DNA of 64,000 nt from an uncultured Collinsella sp. GTDB taxonomy: Bacteria; Actinomycetota; Coriobacteriia; Coriobacteriales; Coriobacteriaceae. The notes under the pieces were generated by a model. That model saw only the letters and a program-made list of their open reading frames with translations, was not told where the DNA came from and did no database searches. The stretch lies in NCBI GenBank assembly GCA_905210085.1, contig CAJLVJ010000002.1, positions 1 to 64,000 on the forward strand. The letters are read 5' to 3'. Position numbers and translations under genes: made by a program. This document shows, in pieces, positions 32,779 to 41,991 of this stretch. Every line of letters starts with the position of its first letter. The stretch's first letter is position 1.

Positions 32779-35295
32779 ATGAGACGAGTGAGAACACTTG
32801 GCTTAGTGGCAGCGCTTGCCGCTATCTTGGCATCACCGTTGCCGGCGAATGCCGAAGGCACTTCGGGTGCCGTTACCTACAATGCGGGAAATGGGTATTC
32901 CTTTGAGAAGCTCTCGCATCCTTCGGTAGGAACGTCGCAGCCTGATGGCATCGTCGACTACCAGGGTGATGGTGTCGTTGCCGTCCCGGGCACCGACGGT
33001 AACACGGCCAACAACGAAGGCGATCGCGGCCAGAGCTACACTTGGGCGGCTGCGAGCTATGGTGACTGGCTTTATGTGGGCACCTGCTATGCGGCGATGG
33101 GCAACACGCTTACGCTCATGAACAGTTCGCTGGGCGATTCCTTTGATGTCGAGACCATGCGCCTGACTTTGGAGGCCATGTTTAACGGCACGTTCTTCTA
33201 TGGACAGCAGAAGGAGGACGGCACGGCCGACAAGGACAGCGGCGGCATCTTGGTCAAGATCAACACCAAGACCGGTGAGACCAAGCTGCTACTCTCTGAA
33301 TCGCTCAACGGCGTCGCTCCTTTGTTCCGCAACGCCGTGAGCTATAAGGGCAAACTCTATTTCTGCGGCAGCGTCAGGACCAGTGGCGGCAAAGGCGGCC
33401 TGCCTGCTGTATATGAGATTGATCCTAAGACGGATGAGTACAAAGTTGTCTATCAGGGCCTTTCGAGCATGCAAGATTACGGTGCTGCCTACAAGCAGGG
33501 CATTTCTACTGGTATCCGCGGCATGTGTGTCCATGATGGCCAGCTCGTCATCAGTAATGTGGGCAAAGACGCGGCCGGTAAGTTTGTGTCGACAATCCTG
33601 ACGTCGCCTGACCCGTCGAAGGGCCAGGACAGCTTCACCGAGATTGCTAACTCGGACACGTTGTTTAACTATCCGGCGATTCGCTATCAGGACAGCATCT
33701 ACGGCGGCGCCATTTGGGATATGGTCTCGTACAATGGCCACCTCTATGCGACCATCTGCACCGGTACGCCCGAGAACGCTCCCGATGATAATTCCATGCA
33801 GTCGTTTGCCATGGTTCGTGGCGACAAGAACGCCGACGGCAGCTATTCGTGGACTCCCATTGCTGGCGATCAGGAGACGGACGGTGCAAAGTACTGCTTT
33901 GGCATCGATCCTGCCCGTACCCGTTCTGGCGCTGCCAACCTCGTCGTCTACAACGACTACCTCTATATCGGTGAATACAACGACGAGGAGATTGCTCTCG
34001 AGCGCATCCTGTTCAACAAGTCCAGCACCGAAGAGGGCGGCAAGAGCAGCATGGGCGGCGTTGACTGCTCGTTTGTGAATGCCAATCTTGAGCAGTCGGT
34101 TAACATCTATCGCATGGACAAGGACGAGAACATGGAGCTCGTCGTTGGCGATCGCACCGACATGTTCCCCGAGGGCGGTATTTCCGGCCTGACTTCGGGC
34201 TTTGGCCGAAACGAGAACCAGTACATTTGGCGCATGCAGAAGTTCGACGGCAAGTTGTATATCGGTACCTTTGATACCGCGAGCCTGCTTGAGCCGATCG
34301 GCCAGTTCTCCAATGGCGACATTATCGATATGACGCCCGAGGAGTGGGAATCTCAGGTTCAGCGCCTTAAGGACCTGCTTGATCACCTGCTTGACGTGAA
34401 TTTGCCCGATGCCCCCATCGTTCCTGTGGACACGCTTACGGACGACGATTCGAACGAAGCTGCCGATGTCGATGACGAGAAGACTGAGGTTGCTAAGGGT
34501 TTTGGCGATTTGAGCGAGGCGTTGGATGAGGCTGCGGGCGATCTTTGCAATCAGGCCGCGACGATGTCCGCGGGCGTTGAAGACGACGCTGCTTATGTTC
34601 AGAAAATCGATAGCGAGATTGCGTATTTCAAGTCTTTTGCCGATCAGTATCAGGACATGCTCGATAGCTATGGGAACCTGAAGCAGCAGTACGAGAATGC
34701 CTATGGCACCGAGCTGCCGAGCGATATTCAAGATGCGCTCGATAAGCTGCTGAACGAGGAGAACCTCAAGAAGTTGCACAGTGTGCTTACATGCATGCAT
34801 TACCTGCACGATGCCAAGCGCGGCTTTGATATGTATGTGACAGAGGACGGCGTGAACTTTACGACGCTGACGACTAACGGTTTTAACGATCCGTACAACC
34901 ATGGCCTGCGCACCTTTGCCGTTACCGATCAGGGCCTGTGCCTCGGTACTGCCAACCCGTTCTATGGTTGCCAAGTCTGGATCCAGCGCAAGGAGAATTC
35001 GGAGAATCCGATTAATCCCGGTACTCCGGATCCGACGGAACCCACCGATCCTTCGCAGCCGGGTGGCAGCGATCAGCCTGGTGGCAGCGATCAGCCTGGT
35101 GGCAGCCAGACGGGCGGCAAAGACCAGTCGAGCAGCACCACGACGACCGTTTCGACGACCACTAAGAAGACTCCGAAGGGCGGCTCGCTGCCTCACGCTG
35201 GCGACTCGACCCTCACGCTGGTCTTGGGATTGCTGGTTGCAGCTGCCGCAGTGCTTGGCATTGCTCTCGTCTTGCGCAAGCGTTCTCGTCGCTAG
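32779..35295 (+). CDS. large cell-wall-anchored surface protein
   Basis: 838 residues. Signal peptide ~1-27 (LAAILASPLPANAEG). Residues ~50-560 contain repeated blade-like strands (WAAASYGDWLYVGTC, NAVSYKGKLYFCGS, DMVSYNGHLYATIC, LVVYNDYLYIGEYN, KFDGKLYIGTFD), suggesting a beta-propeller. A helical acidic stretch follows, then a last blade, then a Pro/Gly/Ser repeat region (DQPGGS twice). The end is a sorting signal: LPHAGDS, a hydrophobic segment and RKRSRR. LPHAG departs from LPXTG at the fourth residue. ATG 32779 has GGGGAGG ten bases upstream; ATG 32731/32734 would add 15-16 residues. Confidence 0.85.
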   Translation: MRRVRTLGLVAALAAILASPLPANAEGTSGAVTYNAGNGYSFEKLSHPSVGTSQPDGIVDYQGDGVVAVPGTDGNTANNEGDRGQSYTWAAASYGDWLYVGTCYAAMGNTLTLMNSSLGDSFDVETMRLTLEAMFNGTFFYGQQKEDGTADKDSGGILVKINTKTGETKLLLSESLNGVAPLFRNAVSYKGKLYFCGSVRTSGGKGGLPAVYEIDPKTDEYKVVYQGLSSMQDYGAAYKQGISTGIRGMCVHDGQLVISNVGKDAAGKFVSTILTSPDPSKGQDSFTEIANSDTLFNYPAIRYQDSIYGGAIWDMVSYNGHLYATICTGTPENAPDDNSMQSFAMVRGDKNADGSYSWTPIAGDQETDGAKYCFGIDPARTRSGAANLVVYNDYLYIGEYNDEEIALERILFNKSSTEEGGKSSMGGVDCSFVNANLEQSVNIYRMDKDENMELVVGDRTDMFPEGGISGLTSGFGRNENQYIWRMQKFDGKLYIGTFDTASLLEPIGQFSNGDIIDMTPEEWESQVQRLKDLLDHLLDVNLPDAPIVPVDTLTDDDSNEAADVDDEKTEVAKGFGDLSEALDEAAGDLCNQAATMSAGVEDDAAYVQKIDSEIAYFKSFADQYQDMLDSYGNLKQQYENAYGTELPSDIQDALDKLLNEENLKKLHSVLTCMHYLHDAKRGFDMYVTEDGVNFTTLTTNGFNDPYNHGLRTFAVTDQGLCLGTANPFYGCQVWIQRKENSENPINPGTPDPTEPTDPSQPGGSDQPGGSDQPGGSQTGGKDQSSSTTTTVSTTTKKTPKGGSLPHAGDSTLTLVLGLLVAAAAVLGIALVLRKRSRR

Positions 35296-35717
35296 GCTCG
35301 ACCACGCAGCTCGATGCCTTGGATATCGTCGAAGTCGATGGCGATATCTTTGAGCTTGAGGAGTTTGAAAGCAGGGAGCGCCTCGTCGAGGATGCCGGTG
35401 CGGCTGCGATAGCCGTATGTATCGTAATAGGTGACACGAACCAAGTCGCCACGCTTGAGGCCCTCGAGCTTTTTCGAAAGTTCGAGGGCTTTTTCTTCTG
35501 TGAGTTCGCATTTTGGCTCGGCGGTGATCTCTTGTTTACGCACGAGCTCGTAGTATCCCGTGAGGGCGGCAAAGGGCATAAACTGCGCGGCACGGCCGGC
35601 ACGGACGGTGCCGTTGGCGGTGAGCTTTGGGTCGGCGGAGCGACGTCTTCCCTCGGGGTCCGCTAGGCGTTCAAAAGGTGTCGGTGGCCGCATCGGCTGT
35701 TGTTGGGACTTAGGCAC
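35292..35717 (-). CDS. YolD-like protein, partner of the Y-family polymerase
   Basis: 141 residues. ...RAAQFMPFAALTGYYELVRKQE, then LEGLKRGDLVRVTYYDTYGYRSRTGIL and IAIDFDDIQGIELRG, matching the YolD family encoded next to UvrX/DinB-like polymerases. GTG 35717 has GGAGG five bases before it and overlaps the polymerase stop by eight bases, so the two are coupled. Its stop overlaps the 3' end of the convergent surface-protein gene by four bases. Function of the family is unproven; a role with the lesion-bypass polymerase is expected. Confidence 0.8.
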   Translation of the reverse strand: MPKSQQQPMRPPTPFERLADPEGRRRSADPKLTANGTVRAGRAAQFMPFAALTGYYELVRKQEITAEPKCELTEEKALELSKKLEGLKRGDLVRVTYYDTYGYRSRTGILDEALPAFKLLKLKDIAIDFDDIQGIELRGRA

Positions 35718-37215
35718 GATGTCCTCCAACTTGTTCGTTGCGTTCGCGCGCGGTGGCGCCGGCGGTAAAGCTTAATCCCTTGACGAGCGCGTTCTTGCCG
35801 TACTTGCCTTTCACGGCCAGGACGGCGCGCGCCAGGTCGCGCTCGCGCTCATCGGCCTCGATATCGCTGAACAGATCGATGGTGGCAAATTCCTCGGGCA
35901 TGAGGTTGCCAAATCCCAGGTTGATGCGCTTGACCGGTCGTTTGGGATCGACAGTCTGCGCCCAGAGCTCATCGAAATAGCCCATGATCTTCTTAAACGA
36001 ATTGGTACGCTCGGGCAGCTTTCGCGAGGCGTTAGAGTGCGCAAAGAGTGCGGCATAGCCACCGCGCGGTTTGCCGCCATGCTCTCCCACAAAGATGCCA
36101 TCGATTGCCTGCGCTTCGCGCACCAGGCGACGCCGTTCGTCATCGCGCTGGACGGGCTTGGGCGCACGGGGCGCGAGCTCGGGGCCGGCGGTTGCGGTGG
36201 GTTCGATACTCGATGTGCTCGAGCGCAGGTGCCCGCATCCGTCCATATACTGCGCTGTACCGCTGGCGTCGAGGCGGCGTATGTCGGCGCGTTCGCTCGC
36301 GTAGCCCACAAAGAGCGAGATGCTGTCGCAGACCACGTGCTTATCGACCAAGTCTAAAACGGCGTTGTCGACCATCTCGCGCAAGACGGTATAGGCCTGT
36401 TCGTAGGCATAACCCTTCGAGAGCACCTGTCCTGTGGTGGTCGAAGTTGCCTGCGGGCGATAGGCTTGGATATCGGCGATGGTTGTCGGCTCGCGTCCGA
36501 AGGCGTGATCGATAAGATATTCGGCATTGACGCCGAGCTCGTCGTAGAGCAGGTTTTCGTCAAGGGCGGCGACGCCCATCAGGTCGTAGACGCCATACTT
36601 TTCGAGTCGGGCTGCCACGCCGGGGCCGATGCCCCAGATGTCGGTGATGGGGCGATGGGGCCAGATCTCCTTGCGAAAGGTCTCGTCGTCGAGTATGCCG
36701 ATGCGGCTGGGTACGTGCTTGGCGGTAATGTCGAGCGCTACCTTGGCCTGGAATAGGTTGGGGCCGATGCCGACCGTCGCCGTGATGCCGGTGCGCGCGA
36801 GGACCTCGTCGCGCAGCGTGCAGGCGAACCCTTCCGCATCGGTGTGATAGAGGTCCAGATAGGGCGTCACGTCGATAAAGCACTCATCGATGGAGTAGAC
36901 GTGCACGTCCTGGGGGCTGACGTATTCCAGATAGATGCCGTAGATTTGCGCCGACACTTCCATGTAGTGCTGCATGCGCGGTACGGCTTTGATGTAGTCG
37001 ATGCCGTCGGGAATCTCAAACAGACGGCAGCGATTGTGAATTCCTAAGTCCTTCATAGCCTGCGTGATGGCGAGGCAGATGGTCGTGCGTCCGCGCGATT
37101 CGTCGGCAACGACTAGGTTGGTGGTGAGCGGATCGAGCCCACGGTCGACGCACTCGACGCTGGCATAAAACGTCTTGAGGTCGATGCAGATATAGGTGTG
37201 CTGCTCGTGCGCCAT
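35710..37215 (-). CDS. Y-family DNA polymerase (UmuC/UvrX-type)
   Basis: 501 residues. Catalytic palm motifs ICIDLKTFYASVECVDRG and VYSIDECFIDVTPYL; finger residues LAITQAMKDLGI; HhH motif TDIWGIGPGVAARLEKYGV. A C-terminal little-finger domain contains an inserted low-complexity segment (SSTSSIEPTATAGPELAPRAPK). Such polymerases copy damaged DNA. ATG 37215 follows ATAGGAC. A LexA-type box lies 31 bases upstream and a YolD gene follows, a typical SOS mutagenesis pair. Confidence 0.93.
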   Translation of the reverse strand: MAHEQHTYICIDLKTFYASVECVDRGLDPLTTNLVVADESRGRTTICLAITQAMKDLGIHNRCRLFEIPDGIDYIKAVPRMQHYMEVSAQIYGIYLEYVSPQDVHVYSIDECFIDVTPYLDLYHTDAEGFACTLRDEVLARTGITATVGIGPNLFQAKVALDITAKHVPSRIGILDDETFRKEIWPHRPITDIWGIGPGVAARLEKYGVYDLMGVAALDENLLYDELGVNAEYLIDHAFGREPTTIADIQAYRPQATSTTTGQVLSKGYAYEQAYTVLREMVDNAVLDLVDKHVVCDSISLFVGYASERADIRRLDASGTAQYMDGCGHLRSSTSSIEPTATAGPELAPRAPKPVQRDDERRRLVREAQAIDGIFVGEHGGKPRGGYAALFAHSNASRKLPERTNSFKKIMGYFDELWAQTVDPKRPVKRINLGFGNLMPEEFATIDLFSDIEADERERDLARAVLAVKGKYGKNALVKGLSFTAGATARERNEQVGGHRA

Positions 37216-37246
37216 CCGTGTCCTATCATCAAACACATGTTCTTAT

Positions 37247-37260
37247 CGAATATCTGTTCG
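37247..37260 (-). promoter_or_regulatory. LexA (SOS) box
   Basis: CGAATATCTGTTCG matches the Gram-positive/actinobacterial LexA operator CGAAC-N4-GTTCG with one change. It is 31 bases upstream of the Y-family polymerase start, so the polymerase/YolD pair is probably DNA-damage inducible. Confidence 0.75.
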
Positions 37261-37290
37261 ATAATACCCTCTCATCCGGACATCGTCAAA

Positions 37291-37326
37291 ACCTGTCAAA
37301 AAGGGACTGGTTTGTTTTGGTAGGTA
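37291..37326. repeat. short repeat, copy A
   Basis: CCTGTCAAAAAGGGACTGG... TTTTGGTAGGTA resembles the sequence at 37979-38015 (CTGCCACAAAGGGGTGGG...TTTTTGGTAGGTA). The two flank the truncated Fe-ADH gene. Confidence 0.5.
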
Positions 37327-37402
37327 TGGTCGTGCGGTTGGATCGGGTTTTTAACGCAGCTCTAAAGAGTGCGAAACAGCTCGGAAAACCTTGCTTCGCA
37401 GC

Positions 37403-37978
37403 ATGAGCCTAACGATTGATACCGCCTATGCGCACGGAAGGGTTGTGGGAAAGATGGTCAATTATGGGTTTGGTATGCCGACGCGCCTTGTTGCGGATGG
37501 AGACGTGGCTCGCTGGTGCGGACGATTGGTCGCTCACTACGGTGGCACCAAGGCGCTGGTCGTGTTGGGCGGTGACAAACATACGCGCGATGAGCTTGTC
37601 TCGGCGGCACTTGGCTCGCTTGATCGAGCCCTACTCGAGCGTGTACTTTTCCGCTGCGGATCGGTTGAGGGCGATGGGGGAGACGAGCTGATCGACGAAG
37701 CCGTGGCCCTGGCGACCGACGAAGGCGTGGACTTTGTCCTGGCGATTGGCGATGCCGATACTGCTGGCTTTGCGCGCGAGCTCGCGCGGCGCATGGCGGT
37801 GCTCGATGCCGGCGAAGACGGCTTTGTGCCTTATGGATGCATTGTCTTGGAGGGCAAGGTACCTGCTGTCGTGGGAGCCGGCGAGGTGCCCGTTTTTGCC
37901 ATCATTGCGCCCGAACTGCTGGAGGGCATCGGGTCTCCTCTGCGCGAACTGCTCGGCAGTGTGTGCGCCGCGGCCTAA
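37403..37978 (+). CDS. truncated iron-containing alcohol dehydrogenase homologue (N-terminal domain only)
   Basis: 191 residues. MVNYGFGMPTRLVADGD, GGTKALVVLGGDKHTR, SVEGDGGDELIDEAVALATDEGVDFVLAIGDADTAGFA follow the N-terminal nucleotide-binding domain of Fe-ADH/butanol dehydrogenases (YxxPT.i.fG; KkvLlv.G; P....v.ea..la.e...DfilaiGGGS). The GGGS loop reads GDAD, and the C-terminal iron-binding helical domain with its His residues is absent. It is either a decayed gene or a recruited single domain. ATG 37403 was chosen; ATG 37454 is possible. Short repeats flank it. Confidence 0.6.
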   Translation: MSLTIDTAYAHGRVVGKMVNYGFGMPTRLVADGDVARWCGRLVAHYGGTKALVVLGGDKHTRDELVSAALGSLDRALLERVLFRCGSVEGDGGDELIDEAVALATDEGVDFVLAIGDADTAGFARELARRMAVLDAGEDGFVPYGCIVLEGKVPAVVGAGEVPVFAIIAPELLEGIGSPLRELLGSVCAAA

Positions 37979-38041
37979 TATCTGCCACAAAGGGGTGGGT
38001 TATTTTTGGTAGGTAAAGCGTTTGACCTGCCAAAATAAACC
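37979..38041. repeat. short repeat, copy B, with palindrome
   Basis: GGTTATTTTTGGTAGGT (37998-38014) is the exact complement of ACCTGCCAAAATAAACC at 38025-38041 save one base. The left part resembles copy A at 37291. It starts at the stop codon of the truncated gene. Confidence 0.65.
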
Positions 38042-38177
38042 TGTTCCTTTTTGGTCGGTTGCCGTTTGGGGGCTGATTGGCAACGCTCGCTGATTATAGT
38101 CTTGACCTGCGCTAGAATAGTGGCATCTGAATGTCCGGGCGCATGGAGGCGTGCGCCCGTATGCTGAGGAGGACTCT

Positions 38178-39872
38178 ATGGCAACTGTTGCCGCACCTAT
38201 CGATGCTACGTCGACTGCCGCTTGGAAGGCGCTCGAGGCTCATCAGGAGAAGCTCGAGGCTGAAGGTATCGACCTCAAGGCCTGGTTCGCCGCCGATGCC
38301 GAGCGCGTGAACAAGCTGAGCTTTGACGCCGGTGACCTGCACTTCGATCTGTCGAAGAACCTGGTGACCGATGAGACCGTCAAGCTGCTGTGCGATCTTG
38401 CCCGCGAGGTGAAGCTCGAGGAGCGCCGCGACGCCATGTTCTCCGGCGAGCACATCAACACCACCGAGGACCGCGCCGTCCTGCACACCGCGCTTCGCCG
38501 CCCGGCAAGCGAGAAGGGCCAGCTCATCGTTGACGGCCAGGACGTCGTCGCCGACGTGCACGAGGTCCTCGACCGCATGTACGCCTTTGCCGATTGCGTG
38601 CGCTCCGGTGAGTGGAAGGGCGTAACCGGTAAGAAGATCGAGCACCTGGTGTCCGTCGGCATCGGTGGCTCCGATCTGGGCCCGGTCATGGCCTACGAGG
38701 CCCTGCGTCCCTACGCCGACGCCGGTATCGACTGCCGCTACATCTCCAACATCGACCCCAACGATCAGGCCGAGAAGCTCAAGGGTTTGGATCCCGAGAC
38801 CACGCTCGTGATCATCGTCTCCAAGACCTTCACCACGCTCGAGACCCTCACCAACGCCCGCGAAGTCAAGACCTGGATGCTCGAGCAGCTCAAGGCTCAG
38901 GGTGCCATCGACGGTTCCGATGAACAGAACGCCGAGGCCGTGGCAAAGCACTTCGTCGCCGTTTCCACCGCACTCGAGAAGGTTGAGGCCTTTGGTATCG
39001 ACCCCGCCAACGCCTTTGGTTTCTGGAACTGGGTCGGCGGCCGCTACTCCGTCGACTCCGCCGTGGGCCTGTCGCTGATCGTCGTGCTCGGCCCCGAGCG
39101 CTTCCAGCAGTTCCTCGAGGGCTTCCATGCCATCGACGAGTACTTCTGCAACACGCCGCTCGAGAGCAACGCCGTCGCGCTGATGGGCCTGTTCAACGTC
39201 TGGTACGTCAACTTCTTCGGTTCCAAGAGCCACGCCGTGCTTCCGTACTGCCAGTATCTGCACCGCTTCCCGGCCTACCTGCAGCAGCTCACCATGGAGT
39301 CCAACGGCAAGCACGTCCGCTGGGACGGCAGTGCTGTGACCTCCGATACCGGTGAGATCTTCTGGGGCGAGCCCGGCACCAACGGCCAGCATGCCTTCTA
39401 CCAGCTGCTGCACCAGGGCACTGTGGTGGTTCCGGCCGACTTCATTGCCTTCGCCAATACCGCCAACCCTGCGACCGATAGCGGTCAGGACGTGCATGAG
39501 CTGTTCCTGGGCAACTTCCTGGCCCAGACCAAGGCACTCGCCTTTGGCAAGACGGCCGACGAGGTTCGTGCCGAGGGCACGCCCGAGCAGATCGTCCCGG
39601 CCCGTTGCTTTGAGGGCAACCGCCCGACGACCTCGATCTTCGGCGACACGCTGACCCCGTTTGCGCTCGGCGAGCTCATCGCCCTGTACGAGCACATCAC
39701 GTTTGTCGAGGGCACGGTCTGGGGCATCGACTCCTACGACCAGTGGGGCGTTGAGCTGGGCAAGCAGCTTGCCAAGCAGATTACCCCGGCCTTCCACGAC
39801 GACGCCGCAAAGGCCGAACAGGACGCTTCGACCCAGGCGCTCATCGAGTTCTACCGCGCCCACCGCAAGTAG
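38178..39872 (+). CDS. pgi: glucose-6-phosphate isomerase
   Basis: 564 residues. It interconverts glucose-6-P and fructose-6-P. Visible: VSVGIGGSDLGPVMAYEAL, IVSKTFTTLETLTNA, the signature FGFWNWVGGRYSVDSAVG, HFIQQL-region equivalent and GIDSYDQWGVELGKQLA at the C-terminus with the catalytic lysine. ATG 38178 has GAGGAGGA upstream. It stands alone with its own terminator. Fructoselysine catabolism (45-52 kb) also yields glucose-6-P, which would enter glycolysis here. Confidence 0.97.
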   Translation: MATVAAPIDATSTAAWKALEAHQEKLEAEGIDLKAWFAADAERVNKLSFDAGDLHFDLSKNLVTDETVKLLCDLAREVKLEERRDAMFSGEHINTTEDRAVLHTALRRPASEKGQLIVDGQDVVADVHEVLDRMYAFADCVRSGEWKGVTGKKIEHLVSVGIGGSDLGPVMAYEALRPYADAGIDCRYISNIDPNDQAEKLKGLDPETTLVIIVSKTFTTLETLTNAREVKTWMLEQLKAQGAIDGSDEQNAEAVAKHFVAVSTALEKVEAFGIDPANAFGFWNWVGGRYSVDSAVGLSLIVVLGPERFQQFLEGFHAIDEYFCNTPLESNAVALMGLFNVWYVNFFGSKSHAVLPYCQYLHRFPAYLQQLTMESNGKHVRWDGSAVTSDTGEIFWGEPGTNGQHAFYQLLHQGTVVVPADFIAFANTANPATDSGQDVHELFLGNFLAQTKALAFGKTADEVRAEGTPEQIVPARCFEGNRPTTSIFGDTLTPFALGELIALYEHITFVEGTVWGIDSYDQWGVELGKQLAKQITPAFHDDAAKAEQDASTQALIEFYRAHRK

Positions 39873-39905
39873 TCGCTGCTGTTGACACATCGCGCCTTAT
39901 AGTCA

Positions 39906-39939
39906 GGGGCCCGTATCCTATCGGATGCGGGTCCCTTTG
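39906..39939 (+). terminator. terminator after pgi
   Basis: GGGGCCCGTATCC (39906-39918) pairs with GGATGCGGGTCCC (39923-39935) using two non-Watson-Crick pairs, followed by TTTG. Confidence 0.8.
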
Positions 39940-40013
39940 CTTTGCCATGGTCCCGGGGCGCACGGCCTTTGTGGAACATCGCCGGGGCGCCGCGCGCTGC
40001 GAGAACCCTGCGC

Positions 40014-41318
40014 CTAGATCTCGGTCTCCGCATGGCCTCGCTGCGCCTCGGGCAGCTCCCCGTAGAGCGGATGGTCTTCGAGCCTAAAGCGCTCGACCTG
40101 TTCGGGAGTGCGACCGCGTACAAAGAGCCACGAGCGATCGATCGGCGTCGCCATGAGCGTGCTGGGCAGCGCGTCGGCGCGGTCAGAAAACACCCGGGCA
40201 CTCTCGGGATCCTGGAACGCCAGCACCAGATGCGTGTCGCAGTTGCCCATGATGGAGCGTGCGCGTGCCTCGCCATAGAGCGCATCGAGCTGGTTGGTCG
40301 ACTGCAGCAGCAGCGTTGCCCAGATGTTGCGGCTTCGGATAATCGAGAGCACGTTGTCGATCTGGGGAATCTGCAGATTTGCGAAGTCATCGAGCATAAA
40401 GCGCACGGGCACGGGCAGGCTGCCGTCGGGCTGCCTATCGGCTTCACGAATGAGGCCCATAAACGCCTGCGTAATAAAGAGGCCGGTCAGCGGATCGAGA
40501 TTGCGGTCAATATCGCTTACGGTTACAAACAGGGCGCAGGGGGTGTGTCCCATGGAAGCGAAGTCCACCTGATGGCACTCACGATAGAGCTGTGCCGCAC
40601 CGTCGAATCCCAGACACATGACCTTTTCGGCAAGGATGCCGACGATGCTCGCGTGCATGCGCTCGGCATTTTGCGTAATGGCGTAGCGCCGCCATAGCGA
40701 GAGGGCATAGCTTTGGGGGTCGGTCGTGATCAGATCGTCAAACAATCGGGCCGTGGCACCGTCCTGCAGGTGCTCGATCAGCTTGATGACCGAGCTGATC
40801 GTCTGCTCGTCGGCGGGTAGCTGTTCGGTGACGTAGGCGATAAGACACGACAGCAGGTTTGCCGCCGCATGATCCCAAAAAGGCTGGTTGTTGTCCTCGA
40901 TGGGGCAGATGGCCTTTGCCACCGAGAGGATGTCCTGCTGGTTGGGCCTGCCGTCCGCCTTGCGGCGAATGTGCCTCAGGGGGTTGTAGCCGCAGCGCTC
41001 GATGCCGGGCGCAAGGGCCGGGACGGTGTTGAGGTCGGCGAAGTTGAGACATTGCACGCGGTAACCGTGGGCTGCCAGCACGGGTCCCACTTCGCGACAG
41101 AGCGTGCCTTTGGTGTCGAGCACGATGTAGCTTGCGTTCATTTGCAGCAGGTTGGGCTTGAGGACGTTTCGGGTCTTGCCGGCTCCCGAGGGGCCGATTA
41201 CAAGTGCGTTGTTGTTGAGTCCCGTTTGGCGGGTGTCGCAGGAAAGCGTTCGATCCTTGGCGAGGATGGTGGACGATGCGGACTCAGATGCGGCGAGGCG
41301 GCTGGCGAGGTTAGACAT
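40014..41318 (-). CDS. VirD4/TraG-family ATPase lacking membrane segments
   Basis: 434 residues. Walker A GPSGAGKTRN (~42-51) after TRQTGLNNNALVI, then SYIVLDTKGTLCREVGPVL, the VirD4 hallmark region; FMLDDFANLQIPQIDNVLSIIRSRNI (Walker B with DD) and LQSTNQLDALYG follow. This is the nucleotide-binding domain of type IV coupling proteins that pump DNA in conjugation. No N-terminal membrane helices are present, so it is a soluble form. ATG 41318 overlaps the ClpP-like stop by eight bases. No relaxase, VirB4 or other conjugation gene is nearby. Confidence 0.85.
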   Translation of the reverse strand: MSNLASRLAASESASSTILAKDRTLSCDTRQTGLNNNALVIGPSGAGKTRNVLKPNLLQMNASYIVLDTKGTLCREVGPVLAAHGYRVQCLNFADLNTVPALAPGIERCGYNPLRHIRRKADGRPNQQDILSVAKAICPIEDNNQPFWDHAAANLLSCLIAYVTEQLPADEQTISSVIKLIEHLQDGATARLFDDLITTDPQSYALSLWRRYAITQNAERMHASIVGILAEKVMCLGFDGAAQLYRECHQVDFASMGHTPCALFVTVSDIDRNLDPLTGLFITQAFMGLIREADRQPDGSLPVPVRFMLDDFANLQIPQIDNVLSIIRSRNIWATLLLQSTNQLDALYGEARARSIMGNCDTHLVLAFQDPESARVFSDRADALPSTLMATPIDRSWLFVRGRTPEQVERFRLEDHPLYGELPEAQRGHAETEI

Positions 41319-41928
41319 GGGCGACCTCCTTGGTGGTCGAGAGGATTTCGTGGGCAAAGCCGAGATCGACGGCGCGCTTGGCCGAAAGGTAGGTGTCTTT
41401 TGCAGTGAGGGACTGGATGCGCTTGGGCGTGAGGCCGCTGCGGTCCGAGAGGATTTGCGTGAGGGTCTTGCGGGTCTGCATGAGACGCCGGCTGGTTTCC
41501 TGCAGCGCAAGTGCCGAGCCGCCTGCCCCCTGGGGGATCAGCGGGTCGTGAATCATGAGCTCTGCATGGGGCGCCATACGGCGATCGTCGCCGCCCATAA
41601 AGATCACGGCGCCCATGGACGCGGCGAATTCCAGGCAGACGGTGCGGATGGGGCACGATGCGAGGCGCATGGCGTCATAGATCGCGAGACCCGATCGCAC
41701 GCTTCCGCCGGCGCTGGCGACAAATATGGTGATGGGGCGGCTGGGGTCGGTGGCATCGAGCAGGCGGATCTGCTGGCATAGGTCGTGGGCCATCGGGGTT
41801 TCGATGTTTCCCATGACGGAGAGCTCGCGACGGGCGAGCATCTCATCGTAAATGCTGGTGAGCGTGATACCTCGGGCGGATTCACGCATGGTGAGGGGGC
41901 TGATGATGGGGGAATGATTGGTGTCCAT
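41311..41928 (-). CDS. ClpP-like serine protease
   Basis: 205 residues. ITIFVASAGGSVRSGLAIYDAM, the catalytic serine in EFAASMGAVIF, histidine in ELMIHDPL, and aspartate expected around TAKDTYLSAKRAVDLGF. It belongs to the ClpP/TepA group; normal ClpP is ~195-210 residues. It is embedded between an unknown gene upstream and the VirD4-like gene downstream, not next to clpX or tig, so it is probably a specialised paralogue. ATG 41928 follows AAAGGAG. Confidence 0.88.
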   Translation of the reverse strand: MDTNHSPIISPLTMRESARGITLTSIYDEMLARRELSVMGNIETPMAHDLCQQIRLLDATDPSRPITIFVASAGGSVRSGLAIYDAMRLASCPIRTVCLEFAASMGAVIFMGGDDRRMAPHAELMIHDPLIPQGAGGSALALQETSRRLMQTRKTLTQILSDRSGLTPKRIQSLTAKDTYLSAKRAVDLGFAHEILSTTKEVAHV

Positions 41929-41991
41929 GAGGACTCCTTTCTGTTGGTTGTGTTGTGGAATAGGATTGTTGCCCGCGGAGGGGCTGGCGGG

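Noticed and set aside
33289..35511. 740-codon minus-strand ORF antisense to the surface-protein gene
   Set aside because: Overprints a clear secreted protein with signal peptide and sorting signal; composition is not protein-like.
38112..39890. 592-codon minus-strand ORF antisense to pgi
   Set aside because: Shadow of the strongly biased pgi gene; no RBS or domain.
40014..41928. Integrative conjugative element around the VirD4-like gene
   Set aside because: No relaxase, VirB4, integrase, or att repeats were seen within the window.
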